Positions 12,074 to 26,000 of a stretch of 64,000 bases of DNA are shown one piece after another. Origin of the DNA: Theocolax elegans (taxonomy: Eukaryota; Arthropoda; Insecta; Hymenoptera; Cerocephalidae). The stretch spans positions 7,166,001 to 7,230,000 of the forward strand of contig CM047425.1 of the NCBI GenBank assembly GCA_026168455.1. Reading direction: 5' to 3'. How positions within the stretch are numbered: the stretch's first letter is position 1; every line of letters begins with the position of its first letter. The notes below the pieces were generated by a model that saw only the letters and a list, made by a program, of their open reading frames with translations, made no database searches and was not told where the DNA came from. Made by a program: the position numbers and the translations under genes.

Positions 12074-13555
12074 ATGGCAATTGCTGGCAGATTAAAATTT
12101 AATTTACAAATAAGAAACATTATAAAGAATGGTAAGTACTAAAATATTATTTAAAAAATATTATCTATTCTCTATAACCTGAAACTTTACAATTTTAAAT
12201 GAATGTGATAACTCAATTTGAATTACTTTTAAAAATTGTCTCTTTAATTACTTAATAAAATTTCATTATTTTAGTTTTATGTGAAAGTCGATGTATGACA
12301 ACAGTATCGCAAGAAAAAGTAGAAGAAAACCAAAAACCAAAAGTTGAACAGGAATCGTATAATAATGATAATACAGCTGTTGAACTTACAAATTATCGTT
12401 TTGCATATCCAGAATTTTTACCAGATCCAAACCCTTTGCATAGAAATAAGATAAGAGAAACATTGGAGCGCAGAGATATGTTAGCACGACGTTCAAAAGT
12501 AGAAATTCCAGAATTTTATGTAGGCTCGATTGTAGCAGTTACTCATTCGGATATCCATGCTCCAGGCAAAAAAAATCGTTTTTTAGGCATATGTATACAA
12601 AGAACAGGTTGTGGATTAAGAGCAGCGTTTATTTTAAGAAATGTCATTGATAAATTAGGAGTGGAAGTGAAATATGAATTGTATGACCCCACAATTCAAA
12701 AAATTGAAGTTATTAGGTAAATTAATTTATTATTATCCAATTATAGAAAATGAAAAATTAAATTTTATCCTTATTTACTGTAATTATAGACTTGAAAAGC
12801 GATTGGATGATGAACTGTTTTATTTGAGAGATGCACCAGCAGAATACAGTACTTTCCCTCTGGATATGGATATAGAATATCATGCTGATGGTACACCTAT
12901 TCCCATAAATGATATCAAAGTTCCTTTGAAACCAACACCTTGGTTACAAAGATGGGAGAGGATGAATATGAAAGGAATAGTTGACTGTATGAGTATGGTT
13001 AATGAAAAACGAAGAATGAAAGCAGGTTTAAAGATCCATCAGAGACCATGGGAGAAATATGATCTTATGAAGATGTACAGGTAAGCATTTTTAATTACTA
13101 AATTATATAATGATTTAGTTAAAATATAAAAATTATTGCCTGTGTACGAAATTATTCAAAAAAAAAAGAATATATATATAAACACAAATTATAATACAAT
13201 TACTATTAATATTATATGTTTATTATGCAATTATTTTTACAAAAGTACATTACATAACATTTTTATAAAAACTAATTTTTTATATATAAAATAAAAAGTT
13301 TTCAATTACTACTTTTCATATTACAGTAAATAATCAAAATAATTAAAAACCAAACTTAATCTTTCACAAGAAAATTAAAAGCTTGTAGACACAAATAGTT
13401 AAACGAATGGTTTTTCATTTTTTAGGGAAACTATACCAGAAGAAGAACAAAGACAAATTTTTGCAGAGGTTCATGCAAAATTACATGAACTTGAAATACA
13501 TCGATTCAAAATGAAACGTAGCAGAACCTTTGTAAAACCAAAGAAAACTGGATAA
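12074..13555 (+). CDS. mRpL19: Mitochondrial ribosomal protein L19 (bL19m)
   Basis: Exons 12074..12131, 12275..12716, 12790..13080 and 13426..13555, total 921 bp, 306 aa, all GT-AG and in phase. Component of the large subunit of the mitochondrial ribosome, bacterial L19 family. The first exon encodes a short basic N terminus (MAIAGRLKFNLQIRN) fitting a mitochondrial import signal. The L19 domain follows from about residue 90: YVGSIVAVTHSDIHAPGKK, RFLGICIQRTGCGLRAAFILR and GVEVKYELYDPTIQKIEV match the conserved L19 beta-barrel. The metazoan-type C-terminal extension contains LDDELFYLRDAP and KPTPWLQRWERMNMKGI. A poly(A) signal lies at 13599. The gene converges on the Woc-like gene. Identification is secure. 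Confidence 0.95.
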
Positions 13556-14318
13556 TTTATTATTATTTTGTACATTTTCTTATGTAAAAACTTTTTAAAA
13601 TAAAGTAGTTAATAAATTCACATTAGGTTTTACTAGCAAAAAATATTTTTGTATATTATATTTATAAGACGTGGATAATTCATACAAGGTTTTAAAAGAA
13701 AATATCTTTAATTGTGACAATGATTTTTATATTACAAAGTATTTCAGTCACACTTGAAATCACATCGAAAGTCAATAAAAGCCGTCATTATATACAAAAT
13801 CATTTGTAAAATCTCGAAATAAAGAGAATTATGTTTGAATCATTCGGCCTTACATGAATCTTTATGTATCACTTATCATATATTTCTTTTGTGTATGAGT
13901 AAATCTAAAGTAATACAAAAAACTCTTAAATCTAAATTTTATTAACTAACAGATTCGTGTATTCAAAAAAAAAAGTAAATCGTTTTTCTTGTACAAAAAA
14001 CTTCGAGATTAATGCTACATCTGCAACTAATATTTTACTATAGTTTACAACATGTATATGTTTAATCAAACGTACGAATAACCCTTAATTTAAGGTATCT
14101 TTATAAGGGTACGTCAAAATTAGTTTTGCGCAAAAAAATTCAAATGGCATCAAATTTTTTTATACAGAGGAAAAATAAACCTCTGTTTTGAAGAATTTAA
14201 AGTTAAGATAGTAAACGCTCGTTTTCTAAGTCACAGCTAAGGAAAAAATTTTGTAAATATTTTACACATTCGGTATGTAATATGAAATCAATGATTTCTT
14301 TAAAGTCTAAACCAATAA
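13556..14318. other. Convergent 3' region between mRpL19 and the Woc-like gene
   Basis: About 760 bp holding the 3' UTRs of both genes. The plus-strand AATAAA at 13599-13604 probably ends mRpL19, 44 bases after its stop. The Woc-like 3' UTR occupies the right part, its exact end is not evident. No gene is seen between. Confidence 0.6.
13599..13604 (+). terminator. Candidate poly(A) signal of mRpL19
   Basis: AATAAA 44 bases downstream of the mRpL19 stop codon; it is the first such hexamer after the stop. Confidence 0.6.
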
Positions 14319-17300
14319 TTAACTTGATAAAAGAGCCACGTTTATCTCTTTTACCATTTTAATACGATAAAGCATTTTTATTAGATATTCCTTGGCTAAA
14401 GGAGATGTTGAGTACCACACTGGGCTGTCTGGTACACAACTTCGTTCCGGGAGAAGATAAAATACATCATTTCTCGTTTTTACACTTTCAGGGCTGAAAA
14501 ATTAAAATAAATTTAATCTGCAAGTCTATGATATCTACTTTTAAAATTTTCATTAATATAATACACACCATTTTGAGAGATAAAATTCATACAACTTTAC
14601 CGGACACCTCAGTGGATTATCTTCATTTTCTTGCTGTTCATAAACTTTTTTCTTCTTCGAATTTGCTTCTAACAAAAAATGGTTAATTAGTACATTAAAA
14701 TTACACTAAAATGATTTATTATTTACTATTTATTTATGTAATGAGATTGTCGGAACTAACCTAAAGCCGATTGAGGAGGATAAAATCTTAAGAGAACGTT
14801 TCTTGATCCAGGCACTTTGCCCTGCACTGCAGCTGGTTGAGCAGCTGGATTTCGTTTCCAGTGTTTCATTATGTGAGAAAATGAAAGTTGCATATGCTCT
14901 TCCACAGACTAAAATAAATTTTGATTGTAAATAAAAGAAAATATATAGTACGAAAAGCGCTCTTACTATTATGCATTATTTCAATAGAAAGCGAACGTTT
15001 CAAATATTTAAAAATATTTGTTTAATTTGATGCACTATTTATGTTAAATATTAAAATGTTTTACTTACAACTAAGTTGAAATGTTTTGTGTTAAAATACA
15101 TAAGAGTATTTAATAAAACGTGAGGTGAATGCGCTCCAAGTTGCTTACATTCCCATAAATGTTCTTCTTCTACTCTTGTAACAACATACACTAAAAAAAT
15201 AATATGTATAATAGATAATAGATTATAATACATTCAATATTAATAAAAAAGAAGAATCGTTCTTACTTGCGTCATTATAAAGCGTTGTGAATTTTTTCGC
15301 GATTTCGTTAAGGCAATCTGTAAACTTTTCGTAGTATGCATCCGTAAAAACATTATCTATCCTATTATTTTCAAACAAGTATTGTTGGATACCTGTTAAT
15401 TAATAAAATCACAATAATGAATTCATTATATTATAAAATGATTTAGAATTTTTTTAATGATTACAATTACCTAAACATAAATAATAAATTGTATCTGGAG
15501 CATACTCAGCACCGCTTGGTTTTCGAACTTCCTTTACGAATAAACAAAGCGAATAATTCAATTCATCCGACGTTAACTGGAGCAAATCTGTTTTGAACAA
15601 TTTTAGCTTTCTCGTAGGTGTACTTTGTTTTTCCAATTCTGCGTTTTTGGTAATGACCTAGAATATAAAACATTATTTGAATTGAAGTGAAATATTATGA
15701 ATTAATATTGGAACAAACAAAAAATATTGTGCATGTTATATAATTTGATCGTTACTTTATATAAGATTGAATTCATCAACAAATTATAAAAATTTTAAAT
15801 ACCCATTGTCGCCAAGCGTTAACACCAAAAGTATATTTTAAAGCCATATTGGCGTCGGGTTTTTCAACGGGTTCATTAAAACGATTTTCTGCCGTTTGAG
15901 AATCTGATTGCGGTAGCATCGCAATGTCATTTGTACCGATTACTCGTCTATTTCTTTTATTAGGAATGGATCGATTTTTATAACTTGAACCACGTTTTCG
16001 ACCCTTCGAAGAGTGTAATCTATCTGATGGCACTGTGAAAATAGAAATGATCGTAAAATACTTTTCGATTCAACTGTAAAATTAAAATATTACAAATATT
16101 TCTATAACCAACCATCATTTTCCGAATTTTCGTCGTTTTGCGTTCTTTGCGGCGTTTGTATCGTGTTGGGTGTAAGAGCTGTTTCAAGATCTACCGCAGG
16201 TTCTTCAATTTCACCAGTTGCCATTTTTAAAGCCATTTGAAGCATGTCTTCGCCAAAAGGAGTGGAAGAATCAACCCCTTCTTCTGGACTGTAAGAGTCG
16301 GTATGTGGTCCATCATTTACATCTCCATCATCCCTACAAAAACAAAATAATATTTAAATTGTTTAGATAATAGATATTTATACGTAAAGAACGTGAAAAA
16401 TTAAAAAAGTACATTTTACTAAGATTTTACTGAAAAAATTTGAGCCTATATAGTATACATGTATAATTTCTAAAAATAATTCCAAAAATATATTCCTGAT
16501 AAAAAAATAAATATACTAAATGATTTTTTTTTTAATTTGACCAATGTGTATTCATCGACATAACGACTGAGACTATCCAAATTTACAAATTGGCATATAA
16601 AGCTATAGTTTACGTTTTGCTTATGATTAGAAATTGATACTTAAAATTAAACATAAGGCGACGAGACGTCCAAATGTCAAAACACACTAAAATCACTGAG
16701 TGTCATCTCTAGTCACCTGAACTGAACTTAACATTTTATTCGCAATTTAAACGTAAATCTTTTTGACTAATACCAACAAAATGAACAAAGAAAAAGTAAT
16801 TTATTGTTAAGTCTTTAATAAAAAAAATGATAATATAAAATAAGCTTTTATGTTTATAATGATATAAAATAAATTAAATTAAATACTCAATTAAATTGTA
16901 TTACTACTTGTTTTGTATGAAGTACCATTTCTAAAGATAAGGAAATCGTGTACTGTAACTACAAAATCGTCAAGCTTTAAATTTTGTCGAACTCTACTTT
17001 GTAGTATGTAGTATTTCGTTTATTTATTTCATTCTATTTATTTTGTAAAAATAGTTTAGACAAAAAATGATATTCCTAAATGTATAAGAGTATTCTTAAT
17101 TTAAGCAAATTTGTAACTCCATTGATTTATTACAATATATGACAAGTAAATTGTCAGTTTCTGAACAATAGGAAATATTTCACATGCAAAAAATTATTCG
17201 ATATTTCGGAAACACAGCATTTTTCGCATCATGTATGCCAATCTGCTAAAAATATTTTAAAGATTAAAAATTAGAATGAAAAAGACTTGATCTGAGCTTG

Positions 17301-20300
17301 AATCAGGAACTCCAGCCTTTAATATTAGGAAACATTATTTACAAATGAAAACAGATAAATTAACAAAAAAATCTATCACGACTCTGTTTGTTATTAATTT
17401 CTGGCATACATCATTTGTGTTAGCCACAAATTAAAGAAAATTATAGGATAGTTTTCAGTAATTTACTTTTCAAGATAATTTTACCTTCCATCATCGTTTG
17501 AATCCGAATCACTTTCGTTTTTCTTTTCCGTAGCCACCATTTCAGCCATCATAAGTAATTCAGCCTCGAATGGATCCGATGGTATTTTTTCTTGTATTCG
17601 TTTGATTTCTTTGAATATACCCTTGGCACTGTTGCGCGTTGTTGGAATGAAAATTGGTACAGGAATGGGTAATGGTATAGGTACAGGTACTGGGAAGGGC
17701 ATACTAAACATATGTACAGGAAAAGGGACATAGATAGGTACGGGAATGGGTACAACAACGTTTTGAATATTTTCTGTTTGAGTTGATTGGTCGCGAGGTA
17801 TAGGACGGACAGAAACACCCTTGGTATGAGTTTGAGGTTTACATTGTACCATTTTGTTGCCTATTTCGACTGGCGATGGTGGCCTCGTTATTATTTGTTG
17901 TCTGTAGATCACCTGATGCAATCAAACGAATTGCGTATAATTAATTATGTAGCTTAAATTTGAAATATCTACTGTATAAAAGTACAATTTGCATATTCCA
18001 TAAGTAGATTTTAACAAACTTAAAAGTAAATAAATAATCCAATTTTTATAAAATATGATCCTTACTGGATGAGTGCCCTGCAACGTGATCGGTTGTAACT
18101 GTGTTCCAATACTTTGTGCTGGGCTTGCAAGTTGAACCGTACTTTGAGTCTGACCATTTGCAATTGCTGCTAAACTTGTCACCGACGATATTACCGGCAT
18201 CTGCTTCTTCGGTGCTAAATGCATGCTAACCGGTACATGCTCTCCTTGCATTGGTCGAGGTGCTGGAGCGATCGCACGTTTTGGTATTCCTGTAGGAACT
18301 GGATCGCTAACACCAGTTCCACCTGAATCAGTTGTTGGAATCGTGATTGGAGATTTGGTATATTGTGCTTGAAAGTTCATAACGCACTTGTATGAGCAGA
18401 AATTCCGTATTGTTGCATCCGACATTGTAAGGTGATATTGAGCCTGGGAAAACTCTTTACAAAAGTCGCAGTTTATGCGTCGAGCTGAGACTGCGTTAAT
18501 TGATACCTAAATTGAAAGAATGAAATGATAAATATTTTAAGTTCAAAAAAGTAATAATTAATTGACTCTCATAATAAACTTCATAAATTAAAAATGTTCT
18601 GAGTTTCAGTTTAAATAATTAATTTTTTTAATATTTAAGATTAATTATACTACAACTTTACAATATATTATAAACAATATACGTGTTTGATTTTAACTTT
18701 ATTACATTATTAATTATTAATAATTAAACAAATTCATTACCTGGTACAATGTTAAACAATTTAAACTGCACATCATCATTACTTGTCCAGTTTTTAACTC
18801 CTTTTTGATCATATCAAAGTTGTATTTTTTTACTTTACACCAGTTACATGGAACTATTTTACGATTCGTAATGATAAATACGTTTAAACAAGTTTTATTA
18901 CAAAAAGTATGAGCTTCGTCTTCGTAGAAGACGACGAATCCTTTCTTCGTAGGCAACTGAAAGTACTTTTTACACGTCGAACACTGATCTGGATCTACTT
19001 TATTGACAAATTTAAATGCAGCAAAACACGGTTCACTACATATAGGTACTGAAGGGTTTCTGTCAATTTGAACTTCACAAAATATAACTTTCTCCTGCAA
19101 AAACACACCAAGGAATACATTATTTATACATTAAGGTTACAGGTAGAGAAAAATAAAAATATAACATCAAATTTTACCTGTTGACAGACACCACAAACTT
19201 TTTCCTCAGGAGCTGGTGGTTCAGAAGAATTCATTCTTGAATATTTTTCCATGCAATCTTGGGTACAAAAATCTTTAAATTGTCCTTTATCGCCAACAGG
19301 AGCCAAAAATCCCTCGGTGCCGGCACTAATATCTTTTTGACAGTAACTACAAACTTTTAATCCTTTTTTAAATTCTTCTAAACATGTAGAACAACAAAAT
19401 TGTCGTACATCATAACCAAAACGCACGCAGTATTTTCCTAAACTCACAGACTGTACAGAGCCATTACAATTTCGACAATAGCTACCGTATTTTGTTTGAA
19501 ACTTTCCTAAACATTCTTCATTACAAAATTCCATTGTTTCCCACGACAAATTTTTCTCATCTTTAGCTTCCACAATTAATAAACAATTTGCACATCGTTT
19601 ATCTCGTTTTGAATTTACTCCTTCACTTGGAATATCTGTTGCTTTGTTATTATCATTTGCAAAAGCAACTTTACATTCTTCTGAACATACATTAAAAGTT
19701 TTTGTACCCATTTTTACTTTGATTGTACAAGATTTTTCTTCTTTACATTGTTTGCATACTTCTTTTGAAGAAATTTCTTCAACTTCAGGAGTTTTATTAT
19801 CATCATCTATATCAATAATATCAGAAGTTACTATAGATGGTCCATCAGGAGATTTTTCTATATTAATTTGTATGTCATTGCCAGTAGTCAGAGCTGCCAC
19901 TTTTAAACCTGTATTTTCTTTAGATTTTGATACTGAATCAGAAGATATTACATTTTCATTTTTTTCGTTATTTTCTGAAGCTGCATTTGCAGAAATAGGT
20001 TCTCCTTCGTCTATTACTAATTCTGTCAATTCAGTTATTTTTTCTGTACTTTCTGTACTTTCTGTACTATCACTTTTATCTTTATTCTCAGTATTACTTT
20101 CTTTTGTATTATCAGGAATTATGCAAAGTTCATTATCTTGACCTGGTAATACTTCATTTGCACTGGCTTTCTTTGGAGAAGTTTTTTTTGAACTTTGTTC
20201 AGAAGTTGTAGTTGACAACTCTGCTTCATTTTCTTTTGTTTCTTGTGTCTCATTAGTTTTTTTATTACTTTTATCAGTGCTTGGAATATCCTGTAATTTA

Positions 20301-21292
20301 TTTATTTATTAATATTAAAATTTAAAAATAATAACAATAAAATAAATAACAATTTCATAATGTATTTTGTATAAAATAAAAGAATAATGCTATTTACAAA
20401 CCTTTTCTGCCTTTTCTAAATTATCTGATTTTTTTGACTTAGTTTGAACATCTTTTGAATTTTTATTATTATTTGCAGAATCCACTTCCATAGATTCAAC
20501 AAGTTCAGTTTGAATATTAGTATTGTCATTTGCAAATGGATCTTCAGCTTCAGATTGATTTTCTAAATGAGAATCATCTTTATTATCTTGGTTAAATTGA
20601 ACAAACTCAGTTTTTTCCACTTCTTCATTCTTGTCACTTGTTTCTTTTTCACTTTCAACCTCAATATCAATATCGATACATTCTAAATTTTGATCAGGTT
20701 TCTTTTGTGATTTATCCAAAATGCTATCTTGTTCATTTTGCTCATTATCAGAATTATTTTTGGTACAATCACTAGATTTATTATCCTTACTATTACAATC
20801 TTCTGTTGCATCTAGTTTTGAAGCTTCTTTAGGAGATTCTTGCTGATCTTTATAACTTTTGTCTTTACCTAGGCTTGAACTATCCTCAATAATATCAGGC
20901 TGTTTATTTTTTGTGTTACCTTTATCTTTATTTTCTGTTCTTCCATCTTCAGAATCAGAATTATTACCTCTACTCAATGATATATTTACATCATCTGATT
21001 CTGTGATTGGATCAACTTCCATAGGTTCTTCTTGATTTTTACTTTGGTTCGTGTCTTCAATCCTTTGTATATCCGATGTTTCTGTTACTTCCATAACTTC
21101 TTCAGAATTATCAGAATCTACATTATCAAGTTTTTCTGTTGTAGCAGCATTGGTTACTTCAATCACTTCTTCATCAGGCGTCTCATTTGTTTTACCAGTA
21201 TCAGTCTCTGTGCTTTCTTTAACAGGTTCTTTACTTGCTTTATTCAAACCATCAGTTTTATTTTGTGCTGTATTATCACTAGGTGTTTCCAT
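14319..21292 (-). CDS. woc: Woc/ZMYM-type MYM zinc-finger protein with C-terminal DUF3504 domain
   Basis: Thirteen minus-strand coding exons: 20402..21292, 19178..20290, 18741..19094, 18066..18506, 17485..17912, 16113..16333, 15803..16032, 15471..15657, 15267..15392, 15069..15190, 14761..14908, 14569..14668, 14319..14493. They sum to 4536 bp, 1511 aa. Residues 1 to about 475 are acidic, Ser/Asn/Glu-rich and low in complexity. From [10 protein letters not shown] (about 476) to about 850 runs an array of Cys-rich MYM/FCS zinc fingers. A Val/Pro/Ile repeat lies at about 985-1023. The last 285 residues are the DUF3504 domain ([57 protein letters not shown]), as in vertebrate ZMYM2/3/4 and QRICH1. 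Drosophila Woc is a nuclear chromatin protein needed for ecdysteroid synthesis, telomere capping and transcription. It is transcribed divergently from the CCPG1-like gene. I am sure of the family; strict orthology to woc is likely. Confidence 0.92.
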
Positions 21293-23050
21293 GTTTCAAC
21301 CTAATAACAGAATTAAATAGATAAAAATAATAAAATATATATTATATTTCTGAAAAGCTTAAATTTGATGAATAAGTAGTATAGTAGTAAACAATGTTTT
21401 TATGGTTGTTAAAAATTGTTCTGAAATCTCTTGTTAAATTTAATATGTAGAAAAAAATTGGTAATGTTTAGTTATAAGTAATAATAACAACAAAATTTAT
21501 AAAAAAAGATAAAATAAAAAAAATTTTAACACGCCTCGGTTTATAGGTTATTCAAAGCCGGCTACTTGAGGTTATTAATGCTGCACAACAATTAACAAAT
21601 TATATCAAATACATTAAATCAATATTACGTAATATTAAATATATATATACCGTAAATTTCAACAGTAAAAAATGTGCACAAAGGCCTGATTTGTAACAAA
21701 ATTCATCACAATCCAACAAGCATGATACACGAAAGTTTCGCGGCGGCAATTTAGACAGCCATTGTTCAACATAACCTTGAACTATCTTTATATTTTAAAT
21801 TTCTTGAAATTGACTTGGAACGATTCTGTTTATGTCCTGAATGTCGATGAATCGTACACTTTTATCAATAAAAGAGAAATTACTAGCAATTGTAAAAATG
21901 TTCAAAAGTTTAAATTTTGCTAAAATATCATTAAATCTAGGTTATAGTTCCATTCTTTTTCTCTCGTAATTATTAATCCACGAACGCGTCCATTGGTCTA
22001 AAAACGTTCCATCCAAAGTTGTTATGTGTCGAGTCAAGAATTTTATATCTTGTCACGAGACCGTAAAAAAATGATTTCTTCGTTTAGTAAACAGAAATTA
22101 AAATTTGCATTTGTGACCGTCTCGTATGTCGTATGACGGTCATATTATATGTCACGTGAAAGACGTATTAATTACGCGTCAATCAGTAGCATCAATTCGT
22201 AAATGTTTTTACATAATTATTTATTGGAATAATTTGACAATAAATTAATTGATTTAAAGATACGTTTGAAATAAATGACTTATTTTATAAATTTATAAAA
22301 TATTATTAAATTTTTTTGAAATTATTTATTGATTTACAAAATATTTTATTATTGGCGGTTTTCGAATTCCCTGTTCCTCTCGATTAAAATTCCGTTCGTC
22401 GATTTTAACCTCGTCGATTGGACCAAGTCAGTCGTATTTGTCGTGCACACACATACATACAACCGCGCGAGCTATCATCTGTCAACTCTTCGCGGAAAAA
22501 TATTATTTTGACAAATTTTCGTAAGTCCGTGATGTGAAAGCTTCGAGCTTGTTAGCTTTTTTTTATCATACACACCGTGAGATGCGAAGTTAACGTATGC
22601 GCTTTTAGTGATTCGCGACTAAGGACAACGGAAGAGGGTAAAATTGGATTCTCTTTGTGTCTCTTGTGATATTTTCTTCGAATTGCGCGTTATCGCTTAT
22701 TCGTTAATTATTTTAATTTGGACGAGCTTAAAGTGTACTTACATGTTCAAAACATTTTTATTTTTACTCTTTAATCCAATCTATATATTAATTAGTTTTG
22801 TAACATTTTTCAAGTTTATGACACTTAAAATAATTGGTTTACTTAAAATAAGTACTGCTGTTGTTGAATACATATATTTACATTAGTATATTTGTATTTT
22901 AAACTAATTCTAGATTTCTTTGTGCTTGGAAACTTTTGGTTTCATATATATATATATATATATATATCAATAGTTAATTTCGCTTAATTATAACTGTAAT
23001 CTTTTTCTATTAATTTCATTATATAAAAATTTTTATTGGCAGAATAAGAA
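21293..23050. promoter_or_regulatory. Divergent upstream region of the Woc-like and CCPG1-like genes
   Basis: About 1.76 kb between two divergent start codons. The part around 22350-22640 is richer in CG dinucleotides than its surroundings and probably contains the 5' UTR exon of the CCPG1-like gene: a candidate donor (GAGG followed by GTAAAA) lies at about 22637, and an acceptor (TTGGCAG) sits nine bases before the ATG at 23051. A (TA)n run is at 22944-22967 in that presumed 5' UTR intron. Open frames of 60-80 codons on the plus strand here have no recognisable content. Confidence 0.55.
22944..22967. repeat. (TA)n microsatellite
   Basis: Twenty-four bases of perfect AT alternation in the presumed 5' UTR intron of the CCPG1-like gene. 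Confidence 0.95.
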
Positions 23051-26000
23051 ATGGCTGATTCCGCAACAGTGGAAAAACAAGAAAACCTTGATGACAATTC
23101 GTCTTCCGAAGAATGGACTATTATTTACAAAAGAGAGGCTAAAATCACTGATTTAGCAGATGAAACGTCAAACACTGAATTGAATGATCCTAAGGAAACT
23201 ATTGTAACTGAAGATGCTTGTCAGGTAGGAAAATTGTATCTAATATAAAATTATATCAAATTATTGAGATGTATGAATCAACAATCAAATAAAAATTGAA
23301 TCTTGCATTTAAAGATTAATCTACTAATTTTCATAAATTATAATTAATTTAAAATTTTAAATACTCTATTTTGAGCTGATTTTTAAAAAATATCTTTTAC
23401 TTATTTCATTTATATTTATGAATTGAAGTTAAATAGATTTTATGTTATATATTGTAAATATTAAGTAGCGTTTTAGTAGTGTAATAAATACATTATTTAT
23501 TAGATTCTTATGTTAATATTATTTTAGTTGGAAGAAATAAATAAATTAGATGCAGAGCAAGTTGAGCAAGGGGAAGAAGCTGATGAAAAAGAAGGTACAA
23601 CAAGTGACGTTCCAGATGTATTTGAAGAAAGTGAGCCAGAATTACTTACTCTTGAAGATGGACGAGTTGAGAGGATAGGATGGCAAGTAGAAGAAAGAAG
23701 TCAATCTATGGAAACAAGAACATTGACTGTGAAAACGCAAGAGGTAATTACATTTGTTTAGATCTAAAAATAAAATTAACCTATAAATAATAATACTTAC
23801 TAAAGTTCATAAAAATTTCATAGGATGGACTCATAACAACACATGCTTTAATTACTTGCTCTGTGATAGCCTTAATTGGTATGCTAATTACTGGTCAAAT
23901 GTTAGAGTTTGTACGGGACAAGCCAAATTTGGTTAATAACGAAATAATAGAAGATAAATTAAAAGAATTATCTGGCATAGAAGAGAAATTGAAAGAGTTA
24001 AATGATGGTAGGTTTTTAATATTTAAAGAAATTAAATTTTTTTAATTTAAATATGTTTAATGATTAAATTCGTTTTTGCACTTTCCCAGTGAAACAAGCT
24101 TTAGAACAAATTCGGATTAGTATGCCTGAAATGAAAATATTACAAGACCAATTGACAAATCAAAAGAGTGAAAACAATGAACTATTGTATACAATGAAAG
24201 ACTATCAAAATTTAAAAAATTTGAACATACTAAATAATTTTAATTCAGATAATTTTGATCATAGACTGGAACTGCTTGGTGATACTTACCAAATTCTTTG
24301 TTCAACTATCAATAAATTTCATTCTTTTACTCCTATGAATGAGAAAAAACTTTGTGAAACACCAAAGATTTTGTCTGACATGATACTTTTTAAGAAAAAT
24401 TTAAAACGAGCAATAGAAGAAACTAAAGAATTCAATAATTTAGAAAAACGGTTTGTAATACAATTATTTTATTATTAATATTATTTACATGAATTTCATT
24501 TTATCTTATTGTGTTTATAGAGAATTTATAGAAATGGAGAAAAGACTCCAATCTGAAACCGAATTGTTAATATCAAAACTACCTTATAAACTTTTAAAGA
24601 TAACCCAAAACATAGAAAAGCGTTTAAGTAAATACAGATTAAATGATACGATTAAAAAATTGTGTTTGCTACACAATAATGGACAAAATAGTGATAAATT
24701 AATTAATACTATTCTAAATACTGAATTTGTTAAAAACAGATGCAACAAAACTTTAGTTTTAAAACCTATAATAAGTGATTCAAATTTAAATTCTTCGGCT
24801 AAGCTTGAAAATCATCGAATTAATAAAAGACCTGCTGAGATAAAAAAGGATAGTTCCAAGTATGATTATAAAAATGTCAAAGAATATAAGAAACGCGAGA
24901 ACTCAAAAGATAATAATTTATTTGTTAAAGATCAGAAGGAAGAATATAATAGTGCGAAAAGTAAAGGAGAAATAAAAAACGACAGTAACTGGAAAAAGAA
25001 TAAATATGAAAGTGAAGAAAAATTTGTGTCTGAAGAAAAAATAAATAATAAAAATGAAAAAAACGATATTAATTATAAAAATGATTATAAAAAAAACATT
25101 AATGAAAACATTGTTAATAAGTCATCAGAGCATAGTAAAAAAGAACGCGAATATAATCCAAAATATGAGAACAATAAAAAAGAACATTACTATGAATACA
25201 ATGCAGAACGTAAGAAGGACCATGCCCATGATTACAATCATAAGTATGATTACAAAATTAAGGATTCCCAAAATTATCGTAAATATGAAGACAATCGAAA
25301 TTATGATTATGATAGTAATAATATGAAATTTACTATAAATGAAAATGTTAACGATAAGTATGACAGAAGCAGCGAAGAAAAGGAGAGATATATAAATGAT
25401 AAGAATTATGATCATAGTAAGGAATCAAAGTATACAAAATACCAAAAAAGCGAACAAAGAAAGAAAGATAGATATCAGTCCGATGGTGAATGGCAAATGC
25501 AAAGGTATGTGCTGTAGTATTTTTATAAAGCTGATCTGTATTTCAAAATTAAATGCAGTTACAGATATCAATAGTATTTGAAAAACAAGAAACCTTGCAT
25601 TTAAATAAATGCTTAATTAGAGTTTAGACAATGCTTGCTTGAGCTATTATCAGCACTTCTAATCAAAACTATTATACGCAAAAATCATAATTTTATTAAA
25701 AACGATTTGAATTGTATCTGAAAATTATAACGTTTTGTATCTGAGCACTACTAACAAGAGGAGTACTTGATCTTCATGGTAAAACGGATCTTTACCAAAC
25801 TCTAGGATATGATTTCTACTATAAAAATATATAGAAAGTCGTTTTTTCATGTGCTAATGCCCTTCTTCACGATAGCTATAAGCAAATAACAAAAAATTCA
25901 TCCAAAAAAAAACCGTTGACTTTGGTCTTTTATAATACAAATACAAATAAAGATATACATTCAAAACCCAAGTTCAAAAGAAAGTCAAGACCAGGTAGAT

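Noticed and set aside
21032..21320. Plus-strand open frames opposite Woc-like exon 1
   Set aside because: They are antisense shadows of the Ser/Glu-rich coding sequence.
25125..25415. 96-codon hydrophobic minus-strand frame that looks like a membrane protein
   Set aside because: It is the antisense of the Lys/Asn/Tyr-rich lumenal exon of the CCPG1-like gene; such codons read as Ile/Phe/Leu on the other strand.
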